A stretch of 59,435 nucleotides of DNA from an uncultured Bacteroidales bacterium (GTDB lineage Bacteria; Bacteroidota; Bacteroidia; Bacteroidales; Bacteroidaceae): the NCBI GenBank assembly GCA_902802265.1, contig CADCLN010000025.1, positions 1 through 59,435 on the forward strand. The letters run 5' to 3'. The notes beneath the pieces are model-generated. The model worked only from the letters and a program-made list of their open reading frames with translations, had not been told where the DNA came from and ran no database searches. The translations under genes and the position numbers were made by a program. Below, piece by piece: positions 34,622 through 43,739 of the stretch (position 1 is its first letter; every line of letters starts with the position of its first letter).

Positions 34622-34629
34622 TAATTTTG
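34622..34629 (+). promoter_or_regulatory. -7 element (TAATTTTG) for the GT2 gene at 34646
   Basis: TAATTTTG lies 16 nt before the ATG. Back to back with the minus-strand promoter at 34498, giving a divergent pair. Confidence 0.5.
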
Positions 34630-34645
34630 CGGAAAATTTTTCCAA

Positions 34646-35365
34646 ATGATTTCTGTTTGCATTGCCACATACAATGGTGAAAAATACATCAAGCAACAGC
34701 TCGACTCAATATTGCAGCAACTATCCGATGAGGACGAAGTAATCATTTCGGACGACGGCTCTGCTGACGCCACGAGGGAACTGATTGGCGGTTATGCGTC
34801 TCCGCAGATACATCTCTTGGATGGGCCATGTCAGGGGGTGGTAAGGAATTTTGAAAATGCGCTGAATCATGCCAAGGGTGATTACATATTCCTCGCTGAC
34901 CAAGATGACAAATGGCTACCAGACAAAGTGAAAATATCGCTGGAATACCTCAAACGGTACGATTGCGTCGTCAGTGATTGCTATGTAACGGACACAGACC
35001 TTCATGTTGTTTATGAATCATTTCAGAATCTGCTGGGTAAACACAAGGGAATGTTTTACAATCTGTTTATTCGAAACTGCTATATAGGCTGCTGTATGGC
35101 TTTCAATCGGCGTGTTCTGGAAAAATGCCTGCCTTTTCCCCCTGCTATCCCGATGCACGACATCTGGATTGGCAATGTGGCAGCCTGCCTGTTTCGTGTA
35201 CATTTCTTACCAGATCGTCTGGTCTATTTTCGTCGTCACGAGGGCAGTGCGTCTTCTTCGGCACATTCCAGCCAATATACTCTTCTCCAAAAACTTCGCT
35301 TTCGCTACCGTATGGCAGTGGAATTACTGAAGCTTCTGTTTTTTAATCGTCGGCATCATCACTAA
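34646..35365 (+). CDS. Glycosyltransferase family 2
   Basis: 239 residues. SVCIATYNGEKYIKQQLDSI (about 3-22), EVIISDDGSADATRE and YIFLADQDDKWLPDK mark a GT-A inverting transferase; MHDIWIG follows in the acceptor part. Close in motif to the gene at 32830, so both arose from one family. Short (239 against about 280-300), lacking the usual C-terminal extension. Transfers a sugar in repeat-unit assembly. Confidence 0.88.
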   Translation: MISVCIATYNGEKYIKQQLDSILQQLSDEDEVIISDDGSADATRELIGGYASPQIHLLDGPCQGVVRNFENALNHAKGDYIFLADQDDKWLPDKVKISLEYLKRYDCVVSDCYVTDTDLHVVYESFQNLLGKHKGMFYNLFIRNCYIGCCMAFNRRVLEKCLPFPPAIPMHDIWIGNVAACLFRVHFLPDRLVYFRRHEGSASSSAHSSQYTLLQKLRFRYRMAVELLKLLFFNRRHHH

Positions 35366-35431
35366 TTTCAATTTTCAATACTTAATCTTCAATCTTCAAT
35401 TTTCAATCATCCTGACTATACTCATTGCTAT
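35366..35431. repeat. Degenerate TTCAATN heptamer repeat between genes
   Basis: Several TTCAATT/TTCAATA/TTCAATC units in about 45 nt before the acetyltransferase start at 35432. A third heptamer family in this locus, less perfect than those at 28881 and 31551. No TAnnTTTG was seen. Confidence 0.5.
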
Positions 35432-36133
35432 ATGAACAATTTTTTCGATAGACTTCGCATCTTTATTTATACCCAGTTCAAGTGTTATTTCCGAAACTGC
35501 AACCCTCGCAACTATGCTGCCTGCGGGAAACATGTCCATCTCTTTGGGCCTCTCAATCTGGAGCCAAGCCTTGTCTATCTGGATGACCATGTGCGTCTGC
35601 AGCCAGGTATTCGTATGATTTCCACGAATGGAAAACTGCGCGTTGGAAAATATACGGCCATCGGTGCCGACTGTACCATTGTTCCTGGAGCACATGTCCC
35701 GACGGTGGGCATTCCGCAATTCCTTTCCATTTACCACATCAACGATGCCGACGGCGACATTGTTGTGGAGGAAGACTGCTGGGTGGGCGCAGGTGCCTAT
35801 CTTCTTTCTCATGCCCACGTGGGGCGTGGTGCCATTGTGGCAGCAGGTGCCATTGTCACGAAGCAAATACCGCCATACGCAGTGGTGGCTGGCAGTCCTG
35901 CCAAAATCATTGCTTCACGTTTCACCATCGATCAAATTATAGAACACGAAAGCATCCTCTACCCATCCGAAGAGCGCATGAGCCGCACCGAACTGGAACA
36001 GCTTTTCAATGAATATTATACAGACAAGAAGTCGCTCGGTGTCAGCACCATATCCCCCGAAGCCCAAGCCATGTTAGCCAAAGCTTGTTCAGAAAATGAT
36101 ATACCCGTTTTCAATAGTTCGCCAGAAAGTTGA
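35432..36133 (+). CDS. Hexapeptide acetyltransferase (WcaF/NodL-like)
   Basis: 233 residues. An N-terminal part with NYAACGKHVHLFGP leads to a left-handed beta-helix: VRLQPGIRMI, VGKYTAIGADCTIVPGAHVP, VEEDCWVGAGAYLLSHAHVGRG (in part) and the closing AIVTKQIPPYAVVAGSPAKII. His residues near the turn (SHAHVG) fit the active site. Probably O-acetylates a sugar of the surface glycan. C-terminal tail of about 50 residues is charged. Its end overlaps that of the convergent SGNH gene by 23 nt. Confidence 0.85.
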   Translation: MNNFFDRLRIFIYTQFKCYFRNCNPRNYAACGKHVHLFGPLNLEPSLVYLDDHVRLQPGIRMISTNGKLRVGKYTAIGADCTIVPGAHVPTVGIPQFLSIYHINDADGDIVVEEDCWVGAGAYLLSHAHVGRGAIVAAGAIVTKQIPPYAVVAGSPAKIIASRFTIDQIIEHESILYPSEERMSRTELEQLFNEYYTDKKSLGVSTISPEAQAMLAKACSENDIPVFNSSPES

Positions 36134-37040
36134 TAATGGCGGGAGTTATTCGGTCATATCCTCTCGGATTGAGGTGAGTGCCGTCAAGATGGGTGGTGTA
36201 CCAAATGCCTGTTACTTTGTCAGGGTCTGTCCAGTTGCCGATGGTCAGTCCGCTGTTCGAGAAAAGATCAAGAAATGGCACACCATGATAGTTTGCCACT
36301 TCATGGATAGTTTTTACAATAGAGTATAAAGATTGTCTTTGTTCGCCCTCCAAACCGTAACCATAGTCAGCAAAAATGTATCCAGGGTCATCTTTACTGA
36401 ACTTGTACAGGAAACAGCGTGAAGGGGAAATGATGCAAATGCGTCCATCATAATTAAGACCAACAAGCTTATCAATGACATAGCTCAGAGCTCCTGTGAA
36501 AGATTGCTGATCTCTCTTTACGTCATCGAGGGTTGCTTTATCCGACACATCCCCAACGCCATTCCGCATACCCATTGTACTTGTCAGGTCATTCGTCTGT
36601 AGCCAAATGATGTAGAAGTCGTGCAGTTTTCTGTCTTCCCCCATCATTTCAGCCTGACGGCAAATATTCGGGGTTTCGTGAGAATAGACTGGCGTTGTCA
36701 AACCTGCCCCATCCCTTGCCATTACTCGGATTTCACTTACACCCAGTTTCTCCAAAGCTTCACGCAAAGGAAAGCGGTCATACATTTCTGAACCTCCAGC
36801 TTCAAAGGCGTGATAACATTGGCTTCCTCCCAGAAATGCCATGCTTTTCCCTTTGAGTGAAGATGCGTAAATATAATTGATTTCAATAGTATCAGTTTTA
36901 TTTGCGTTGTTTGTGCCCGCATTGTCTGTGTTCATGCTGTCACTTTCCGTCATCTCCGTATCGTCCTTTTGATTACAGCCAACACAAAGCTGTATCGTCA
37001 AAAGACTAAGCAACAAATGAATGAGAATTTTTTTTGTCAT
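36111..37040 (-). CDS. SGNH-hydrolase-like lipoprotein
   Basis: 309 residues from the ATG at 37040, chosen because the lipoprotein signal (MTKKILIHLLLSLLTIQLC, then VGCNQKD) starts there. After an acidic, Asn/Thr-rich linker come FLGGSQCYHAF (nucleophile block), WLQTNDLTS (block III) and DGTHLNPRGYDRITP (Asp-x-x-His block), the SGNH esterase pattern. GGSQ replaces the more common GDS. It would remove acyl groups from a carbohydrate at the surface. It follows the CotH gene by 28 nt on the same strand. Confidence 0.8.
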   Translation of the reverse strand: MTKKILIHLLLSLLTIQLCVGCNQKDDTEMTESDSMNTDNAGTNNANKTDTIEINYIYASSLKGKSMAFLGGSQCYHAFEAGGSEMYDRFPLREALEKLGVSEIRVMARDGAGLTTPVYSHETPNICRQAEMMGEDRKLHDFYIIWLQTNDLTSTMGMRNGVGDVSDKATLDDVKRDQQSFTGALSYVIDKLVGLNYDGRICIISPSRCFLYKFSKDDPGYIFADYGYGLEGEQRQSLYSIVKTIHEVANYHGVPFLDLFSNSGLTIGNWTDPDKVTGIWYTTHLDGTHLNPRGYDRITPAIINFLANY

Positions 37041-37068
37041 AATAAATAATGTTATTAAAAAGTTCTTT

Positions 37069-38418
37069 TTATAAATTACCATAATATTCTTTTAACCATT
37101 CAAGTCTTTTAAGAATCCAAGATTTCAGATAATCGACTTCTTCTTCATAAGTGTCATACCACACAGGATTAGGCCATACGTATGTACCAAATGTTTTCCA
37201 GATTTTATTGTTGATATAAGCAGGATTCCTCAATAATCTTGATTGTGAATCTATGCGGTCAATAATATTTTCTTTGTTACTGTAAAAGTGTTCGAATCGT
37301 TCTTTGGTTTTGTTGACAAAATTCCTGTCTTTAAGCAGTCTTTGGAACCATATTGTTTTTTCCCCAATCCACAATCCCTCTGGAGAGTCATTATCATTGT
37401 AGTTTACATTGCCCCAAGCAATATCGAAATCCCATAGTGGTCCCATTTTTAACTTTCCACCACGAGCCAGACTCATATAGCAACTTGAATAGAAAATGGC
37501 ATCATTGTTTTTTGCTATCTCATTGATGAGCATCCAATCGACAAAAGAATCCGTATCAAGATATTTGGCATATCCTTCTTCTGTGTCAGTATAGTTGAAA
37601 CTAAACAGGACAGAGTCCACGGTGTTTACAAATTGGGCACAGTATGCGGAATCAGCTTTATTCAGTACATCTGTGCTTTGGTCTTTAATGACAATAGGAT
37701 AGTGGCAGTGTGGAATGCTGAAATGAACATCCTCGTCTGTTGCTCTTGCATCAATTTCCATCAAGAAGCCATCCTCTTCAACATTGACACGGTAGGGTGC
37801 AATCTTCACTTGCTCTGCCACTTGATAAAGCCCCAGAAACTTATCATTTAGAATCAGACCAATAAAATGCGAACTACTGGTATAATCCAAATTGCTTAAT
37901 TTGCGTCCCATCCAGAAGGCAAGGTCGTTTCTTAAAGCAGTCTTGTCATTGTAATTGGCCAGTAAAACCCACGTTTTATCTTTGGGTTCACCAAAGAGCG
38001 ATTGCTTTTTGTTAAATTTTATTTTGTAGGATTTCTTAGGGAAATGGCTCCAGCTTGTATTTCCTCTGCCTCGAACTTGTGCAGTGCTTTTTATCAATAT
38101 TTCACCATTGGAGTCATAAAGAGTAATCTCTACATCATCCATGTAATCTCTTCTGTTTGTAATATCATCACCATTAGGGGTAATGATTTCCATGACTGGC
38201 AATTGGCAGAAATGCGATATGACTGCTTTCGGGGATAAATCATAATTGTCTATATCAATGCTGTCTTTCGAACCATCTGTTTCCAAATAATAATCTATAA
38301 GCATGGTAATGTCTTCAATGTCAATGGTTCCATTTTCATTTATGTCTCCTTTCAGGAACTGAGCTTTGACATTCATGATTATTAGCAAGAAACAGAAAGC
38401 GGATAAAAGACGTTTCAT
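37069..38418 (-). CDS. CotH-kinase-family protein with N-terminal dockerin-like module
   Basis: 449 residues with a signal peptide (about 1-19). Right after it comes a dockerin-like calcium loop (GDINENGTIDIEDITMLIDYYL), then a linker and the CotH domain: QVRGRGNTSWSHFPKKSYKI (in part), ALRNDLAFWMGRK, FLGLYQVAEQVK and GPLWDFDIAWGN. CotH proteins are atypical kinases that phosphorylate secreted proteins; in Bacteroidetes their targets are unknown. A single dockerin half-module at the N-terminus is unusual. It lies 17 nt after the LRR gene on the same strand and 28 nt before the SGNH lipoprotein, so a surface-protein operon is likely. Confidence 0.87.
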   Translation of the reverse strand: MKRLLSAFCFLLIIMNVKAQFLKGDINENGTIDIEDITMLIDYYLETDGSKDSIDIDNYDLSPKAVISHFCQLPVMEIITPNGDDITNRRDYMDDVEITLYDSNGEILIKSTAQVRGRGNTSWSHFPKKSYKIKFNKKQSLFGEPKDKTWVLLANYNDKTALRNDLAFWMGRKLSNLDYTSSSHFIGLILNDKFLGLYQVAEQVKIAPYRVNVEEDGFLMEIDARATDEDVHFSIPHCHYPIVIKDQSTDVLNKADSAYCAQFVNTVDSVLFSFNYTDTEEGYAKYLDTDSFVDWMLINEIAKNNDAIFYSSCYMSLARGGKLKMGPLWDFDIAWGNVNYNDNDSPEGLWIGEKTIWFQRLLKDRNFVNKTKERFEHFYSNKENIIDRIDSQSRLLRNPAYINNKIWKTFGTYVWPNPVWYDTYEEEVDYLKSWILKRLEWLKEYYGNL

Positions 38419-38435
38419 TATGTGCTAAAAATGAA

Positions 38436-41400
38436 TTATTTGACCAAAACTTTCCTGGTAGTACCATCGCTCATGTGCAGAATGTTGATGCCACGTTGTG
38501 GCTCAGTAATGCGCTGTCCTTTCATATTGTATCGTGCTATAATCGTAGGTGCATCGGCAAGAACATCGTTAATGCCCGACATATCCTGGCCAATGTGGAA
38601 AACTTGTATCTCACCGTAAAACGTTTCACCTTCAGATGTAGTGACAAATGCTACGTAGCAATAATCAGAATCATAGTCCAGTTTCGTGAGGTTTGCACTC
38701 ATTATCTGTCCTTTTGCTTCAACAGTCTGTGCGTTGTTGGGTACTGAGACCATTTCGCCGTTTCGTTCCTTGACATTCATATCCTGCTTCCAGTACTTGA
38801 ATCCCTGAATCGTAATATTGTCTGTCCCTCTCAGGGCATAGCCTTTGATAAGAGCAGTGTTTCCTTCAATCAGAATGTCTGAATATGTATGCACTGTAGG
38901 TTCAAAATAAGATGTGTTCGTCGGGTCAATACCTAACCATTCCCCATAATGATAGACTCCTGAATCGGACAAATAATAGGGACGGAACTTCCAAAGTTTC
39001 TCGATATAGAGATTACGGATGTATCCCTCCATTTCTTGATTGAAAAGATATGCAGCTCCAGTATTTGATGCAAACTCTTCCGTCCAGTCTGTGCGTCTCC
39101 ATTCAAAGCCCACATTGGTTTCAGTATTATCCAAATTCGTCTGAGCAGAAACAATAACATTCCCTATGCTGATGACTTTTGGCTGAGCCGACTTGAATAC
39201 AAGAGGTTCGGTCATGATGGGTATTTCTTTGCGGTAAATCCAATCATCCCCATTCTCATTATTAACCTGAATGGAGTATGTTGCCATGTATTGTTTATTG
39301 GGGTCAAGTCCAGTCACCATGCATTCATTATTATCCACAGTCTTTCCGTTGATGGTCACTTCTTGTAATGTCACTTCGGCATCTCCCTCTATATATGAAC
39401 CCTTCAGCGAAATGGACGAAGCCGTTTTCGTTGCACTGATAGATGGAGAAATGCTGTTTGTCCAATATTTTTGCGATGTTGAATATTGGGTGTTGTCCAA
39501 AGAAACTGTCAATGTCAGCGAATGTTCTGCTTCTGGCTTCAATCCTGTCAAAGTCAATTCTTCGTCAGTGAATATTTCCCCATTGAACTTGTAGGTAAAT
39601 TCTTCATACCTGTTATCTATCTTTGCCTTTGCTGTTGTCTGTGTAGTGGACAGCAGATTGATGGATGGGGGAACCAGTTTGTTTTCTGTTCCCATTTCAT
39701 ACGGGATATATCCTCTATTCCATAAAGAAAACAGACTGATGGTTCCACGGTTCACGTTCAATACATTTCTGCAACCTTCAAAAGCGGAATACCCAATATC
39801 TGTTATGTTATCAGACAAAATAATAGATGTGAGGTTATTGCAGCTACTAAATGCCTCATCGCCAATGGTTGTGACATTGTTGGGAATTGTCACTGAGTTC
39901 AGACCGCTGCACCAAGCGAATGCAAAAGCGCCAATGGTTGTGACACTGTTGGGAATTGTCACGGAAGTCAGGCCGTTGCAACCTTTGAATGCAAAATTAC
40001 CAATGGTTGTGACACTGTCACCAAGAATAACTTCCTTAATAGACGTGTATCCGCTAAACCACGAACCGACGTTTTTACATAGAATCGTCACTGAGTTCAG
40101 GTCGCTGCAACCATAGAATGCCTCATTGCCAATGGTTGTGACACTGTTGGGAATCGTTACGGAAGTCAGGCCACTGCAATTATAGAATGCCACATCGCCA
40201 ATGGTTGTGACACTGTTGCCAATTATTATGGACTTCAGGCCGTAGCAATTCTGGAATGCCCCACCGCCAATGGTTGTGACACTGTTGGGAATCGTCACTG
40301 AGTTCAGGCCGCTGCAACCACAGAATGCAAAAGCGCCAATGGTTGTGACACTGTTGGGAATCGTCACGGAAGTCAGGCCGCTGCACCATTCGAATGCCTC
40401 ATCGCCAATGGTTGTGACACTGTTGGGAATCGTCACTGAGCTCAGGCCCCTGCAATAATTGAATGCAGAAGCACCGATGGTTGTGACACTGTTGGGAATT
40501 GTCACTGAGTTCAGGCCGCTGCAACCTTTGAATGCATAATCGCCAATGGTTGTGACACAGTTGCCAATCGTTACTGAGTTCAGACCGCTGCAACCTTTGA
40601 ATGCATAATTACCAATGGTTGTGACACTGTCACCAAGAATAATTTCCTTAATAGACGTGTTCCGCTGCACCAAGCGAATGCATAATCGCCAATGGTTGTG
40701 ACATTGTTGGGAATCGTTACTGAGTTCAGACCGCTGCAACCAGAGAATGCCTTATCGCCAATGGTTGTGACATTGTTGGGAATCGTTACTGAGTTCAGAC
40801 CGCTGCAACCTTTGAATGCATAATTACCAATGGTTGTGACACTGTCACCAAGAATAATTTCCTTAATAGACGTGTATCCGCTAAACCACGAACCGACGTT
40901 TTTACATAGAATCGTCACAGAGTTCAGGTCGCTGCATTCAGAGAATGCCTCATCGCCAATGGTTGTGACATTGTGACACAGTTGCCAATCGTTACTGAGT
41001 TCAGGCCGCTGCAACCTTTGAATGCCGCATTACCAATGGTTGTGACACTGTCGCCGAGAATAATTTTCTTAATAGACGTTTTTCCGCTAAACCATGAACC
41101 GATGTTTTTACATAGAATCGTCACGGAGTTTAGGCTGCTGCAATCAACGAATGACTCATCGCCAATGGCTGTGACATTGTTGCCAATTGTCACCGAATTC
41201 ATGCCGCTGCAACCCCTGAATGCATTATCGCTAATGGTTGTGACACTGTCACCGAGAATAATTTCCTTAATAGACGTATTTCCGCTAAACCACGAACCGA
41301 CGTTTTTACATAGAATCGTCACTGAGTTCAGGCCGCTGCAACCATAGAATGCCTCATCGCCAATGGTTGTGACATTGTTGGGAATTGTCACTGATTTCAG

Positions 41401-42306
41401 CCAGCTGCAATTATAGAATGCCTCATCGCCGATGGTTGTGACATTGTTGCCAATTGTCACTGAGTTCAGCCAGCTGCAATCTTTGAATGCCCCATAGCCA
41501 ATGGTTTTGACACTGTTGGGAATTGTCACTGAGTTCAGCCTGCTGCAATTTTGGAATGCCTCATCGCCGATGGTTGTGACATTGTTGCCAATTGTCACTG
41601 AGTTCAGCCAGCTGCAATTTTGGAATGCCTCATCGCCGATGGTTGTGACATTGTTGCCAATTGTCACTGAGTTCAGCCTGCTGCAACCTTTGAATGCATC
41701 ATCGCCGATGGTTGTGACACTGTTGGGAATTGTCACTGAGTTCAGGCCGCTGCACCAAGCGAATGCATAATCGCTAATGGTTTTGACACTGTTGCCAATT
41801 GTCATTGAGTTCATGCCGCTGCAACCCCTGAATGCCCAAGAGCCAATTGACGTGACACTGTTGGGAATTGTCACTGAGTTCAGCCTGCTGCAATATTCGA
41901 ATGCAGAAGTACCGATGGTTGTGACATTGTTGCCAATTGTCACTGAGTTCAGGCCGCTGCAACCACAGAATGCCCAAGAGCTAATGGTTTTGACACTGTT
42001 GGGAATTGTCACTGATTTCAGCCTGCTGCAATTTTGGAATGCCTCATCGCCAATGGCTGTTACTTTCAACGTTTTTCCATTGTAAGTAACGGTATCGGGA
42101 ATAATAACATCGCCTGAATATTCACTCGAATTGGAATCGTAAGAGGTTCCCCGATAACTGACAGACAATTCCGTATAAAAGAAGTTGTTTATGTAATTAT
42201 AATAAATAGTTACGCCCTCCTTATTGGGAACTTCAATATCGTGTGCGGATGCAGTTGTAGAGACCATACCCATAAGGGCGATGAGAAGGAGACAAAGGTG
42301 TTTCAT
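38436..42306 (-). pseudogene. BspA-like LRR surface protein gene with two frameshifts
   Basis: The gene reads in three frames. The 5' part (42306 to about 40975) has a signal peptide (MKHLCLLLIALMGMVSTTASA) and 23-residue LRR_5 repeats (SVTTIGDEAFYGCSGLNSVTIPN-like). The middle (about 40975-40665) and the 3' part (about 40665-38436) continue the repeats. The 3' part then adds Ig-like/fibronectin-like domains and a tail (IIARYNMKGQRI ... GTTRKVLVK) like a secretion-sorting C-terminus. The first shift is a tandem duplication of TGTCACAA (8 nt) near 40967-40982. The second is a repeat-to-repeat junction at about 40661-40668 that fuses AGCGG of one unit to ACACGTCT of another. Intact it would be about 1,290 residues. 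It may be a pseudogene, switchable by recombination, or a sequencing/assembly error in near-identical 69-bp repeats. Confidence 0.8.
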
Positions 42307-42407
42307 GTATGTATAATTTTTTAGATGATTGAAATTCTTAATTATTGGTTCACTTTTTTGGATGGGAAAATCTGTGTAATCAGCATAATCTTCGTAATCT
42401 GTGGTAT

Positions 42408-42470
42408 TTAATCATCGTCGAGTTTGAGCACAGCCAGGAAGGCTTTCTGCGGAACCGAGATATTGCCGAT
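42408..42470 (-). pseudogene. lepA: lepA 3'-end fragment
   Basis: On the minus strand the frame reads IGNISVPQKAFLAVLKLDDD and stops at 42408-42410. This is the C-terminus of the translation factor LepA/EF4. The match begins abruptly at about 42470 and the frame is closed upstream by a stop. So only the last 20 codons are present, joined to a different sequence. A recombination scar next to the LRR gene. Confidence 0.6.
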
Positions 42471-42576
42471 TAAAGGTTATTTTATTGCCGTTTTCAATTT
42501 TACAGGTTATCTCAATTGTTTCTGCATTGATTAACATTGGCAATAGAGCCAATAGTATAATAATAAAATTTCTCAT
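42412..42576 (-). CDS. Chimeric small exported peptide (54 aa)
   Basis: ATG at 42576 opens a signal peptide (MRNFIIILLALLPMLINA) and a short strand region (ETIEITCKIENGNKITF). It then runs out of frame through the lepA fragment and stops at 42412. The signal and strand look real, so this is probably the 5' end of a lost exported-protein gene fused to foreign DNA. It is transcribed from the promoter at 42853-42822, ahead of the LRR gene. Confidence 0.45.
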   Translation of the reverse strand: MRNFIIILLALLPMLINAETIEITCKIENGNKITFNRQYLGSAESLPGCAQTRR

Positions 42577-42821
42577 AATCTTTGTTTTTAGAAATGAGAA
42601 TTAGACTATTCAGCGAATTGGCTTTGACAATATTTGATTTATAATTGCTTTTTATTCAATATTCACGCTTTTTTGTTATTGTTGCATTTTTCTTGGCGAA
42701 TACTCTGGAACTGATAGATTCCAGAATGTCAAGCATAAAGCGTCAAGTAACACCTTTTCTTATATGAAGATTCCCTCCCACAAATCCACTTCTGATAGAG
42801 GAGTTTCGGCAAGAGAATGTG

Positions 42822-42853
42822 CAAAGGTAAAGAATCTTTAGGAAAGATACAAA
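42822..42853 (-). promoter_or_regulatory. Canonical promoter for the LRR region
   Basis: Minus strand: TTTG (42853-42850), 20-nt spacer, TACCTTTG (42829-42822). Start near 42815. The leader to the small ORF is about 240 nt and contains a 7-bp hairpin (TCTGGAA/TTCCAGA, 42704-42725). Confidence 0.65.
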
Positions 42854-43203
42854 TATTTATGGCTTTTTTTACAAAATGCCATGCCTACGTAATAGTTCAG
42901 CGAATCATGTTCATTACGTCTTTTAGTGTTCCTTTCGGGGCAGAAATCGTTCAAATCTAACAAATCTGCCCAATTTTTAAAGAAGGAATTTTAAAAAATT
43001 TGAAAGAATCGGTTCCGTTGAGATAAAAGATTTTCGCCGTAGGCAATTACCATTGCAAATTCGCTGAATAGTTACCTGGCTTAAAACATTTGGCTTTGCT
43101 AAGCCTCTTACATACTCTCAAAAATCTAAGCCTATACCCGATCTCGTGCTTTTCCGAAGCCTCGCCGCTATAGCTGCGATATCTTCGGAGCACTGAGACC
43201 AAC

Positions 43204-43242
43204 GGCTGAGACAAAACAATATATTCATGTTTTGTCTCAGCC
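43204..43242. repeat. Perfect 15-bp inverted repeat
   Basis: GGCTGAGACAAAACA (43204-43218) with its inverse (43228-43242) around a 9-nt loop. A T-rich GATTTTTATG follows 8 nt later, so it might act as a terminator, but no gene ends here on either strand. Confidence 0.65.
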
Positions 43243-43277
43243 GCGGCTTGATTTTTATGTCGTCTATTTCGGGGGTT

Positions 43278-43371
43278 GTACCAAGTTATTTTTCAACTGC
43301 TACTAAGCAACCCATCACCTTCGTTGAACAGATAGACATACTGAAACAGCGAGGTTTTTTTGGAGGTGCAT
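43278..43371 (+). pseudogene. Possible N-terminal remnant of an Abi-like protein
   Basis: The frame reads SYFSTATKQPITFVEQIDILKQRGF. The part TKQPITFVEQIDILKQRG resembles the conserved start of Abi (AbiD/AbiF-type phage abortive infection) proteins. It runs directly into the 22-bp tandem array and loses all similarity. Too short for certainty. Confidence 0.3.
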
Positions 43372-43547
43372 TGCCACTGCCGTGGGAGAACTTTGCTACC
43401 GCCGTAGTAGAACTTTGCTACCGCTGTGGCACTGCATTGCTACCGCTGTGGCACTGCATTGCTACCGCTGTGGCACTGCATTGCTACCGCAGCGAGAGAA
43501 CTTTGCTACCGGAGTGGCAATGCAGTGCTACTGTGGTGGCGGAAGAA
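43372..43547. repeat. 22-bp tandem array, eight units
   Basis: Units begin at 43372, 43394, 43416, 43438, 43460, 43482, 43504 and 43526, exactly 22 bp apart. The left half is TGCTACCGC-type. The right half comes in two forms, GGCACTGCAT and GAGAACTT-like; the three central units are identical. A frame through it (43227-43586) is low-complexity and not a gene. Too regular and without distinct spacers, so not CRISPR. Confidence 0.8.
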
Positions 43548-43739
43548 CTGAATTTGTTACATCTTTCACAGGCTTGCTTCCTATAGGGAAATCTCTTCTA
43601 TACGAGTTTTTACATGTATGCCATTTGGGGTGCAATCTGTACAAAGGAAGTGTACCATCCCAAAAACAAAGAGCCAATTAGACGGTACTTATACGGTTAC
43701 GTTTATTGGTCACAAAGCATTTGAAGGAGGGCAATCATC

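Larger units (their letters stand above)
42577..43739. other. Long intergenic region with repeats and no intact gene
   Basis: Holds, in order: the leader and promoter above; a 15-bp inverted repeat ACTATTCAGCGAATT at 42606-42620 and 43058-43072; a partial third copy near 42893; a 15-bp hairpin at 43204-43242; a possible Abi-like N-terminal remnant; and a 22-bp tandem array. The stretch 42854-43057 and the stretch 43550-43739 show nothing else I can name. Confidence 0.6.

Noticed and set aside
43227-43586. 119-residue open frame on the plus strand
   Set aside because: Most of it is the translation of the 22-bp tandem array (repeated CYRCGTALLPLWH-like text). The units vary without regard to codons.
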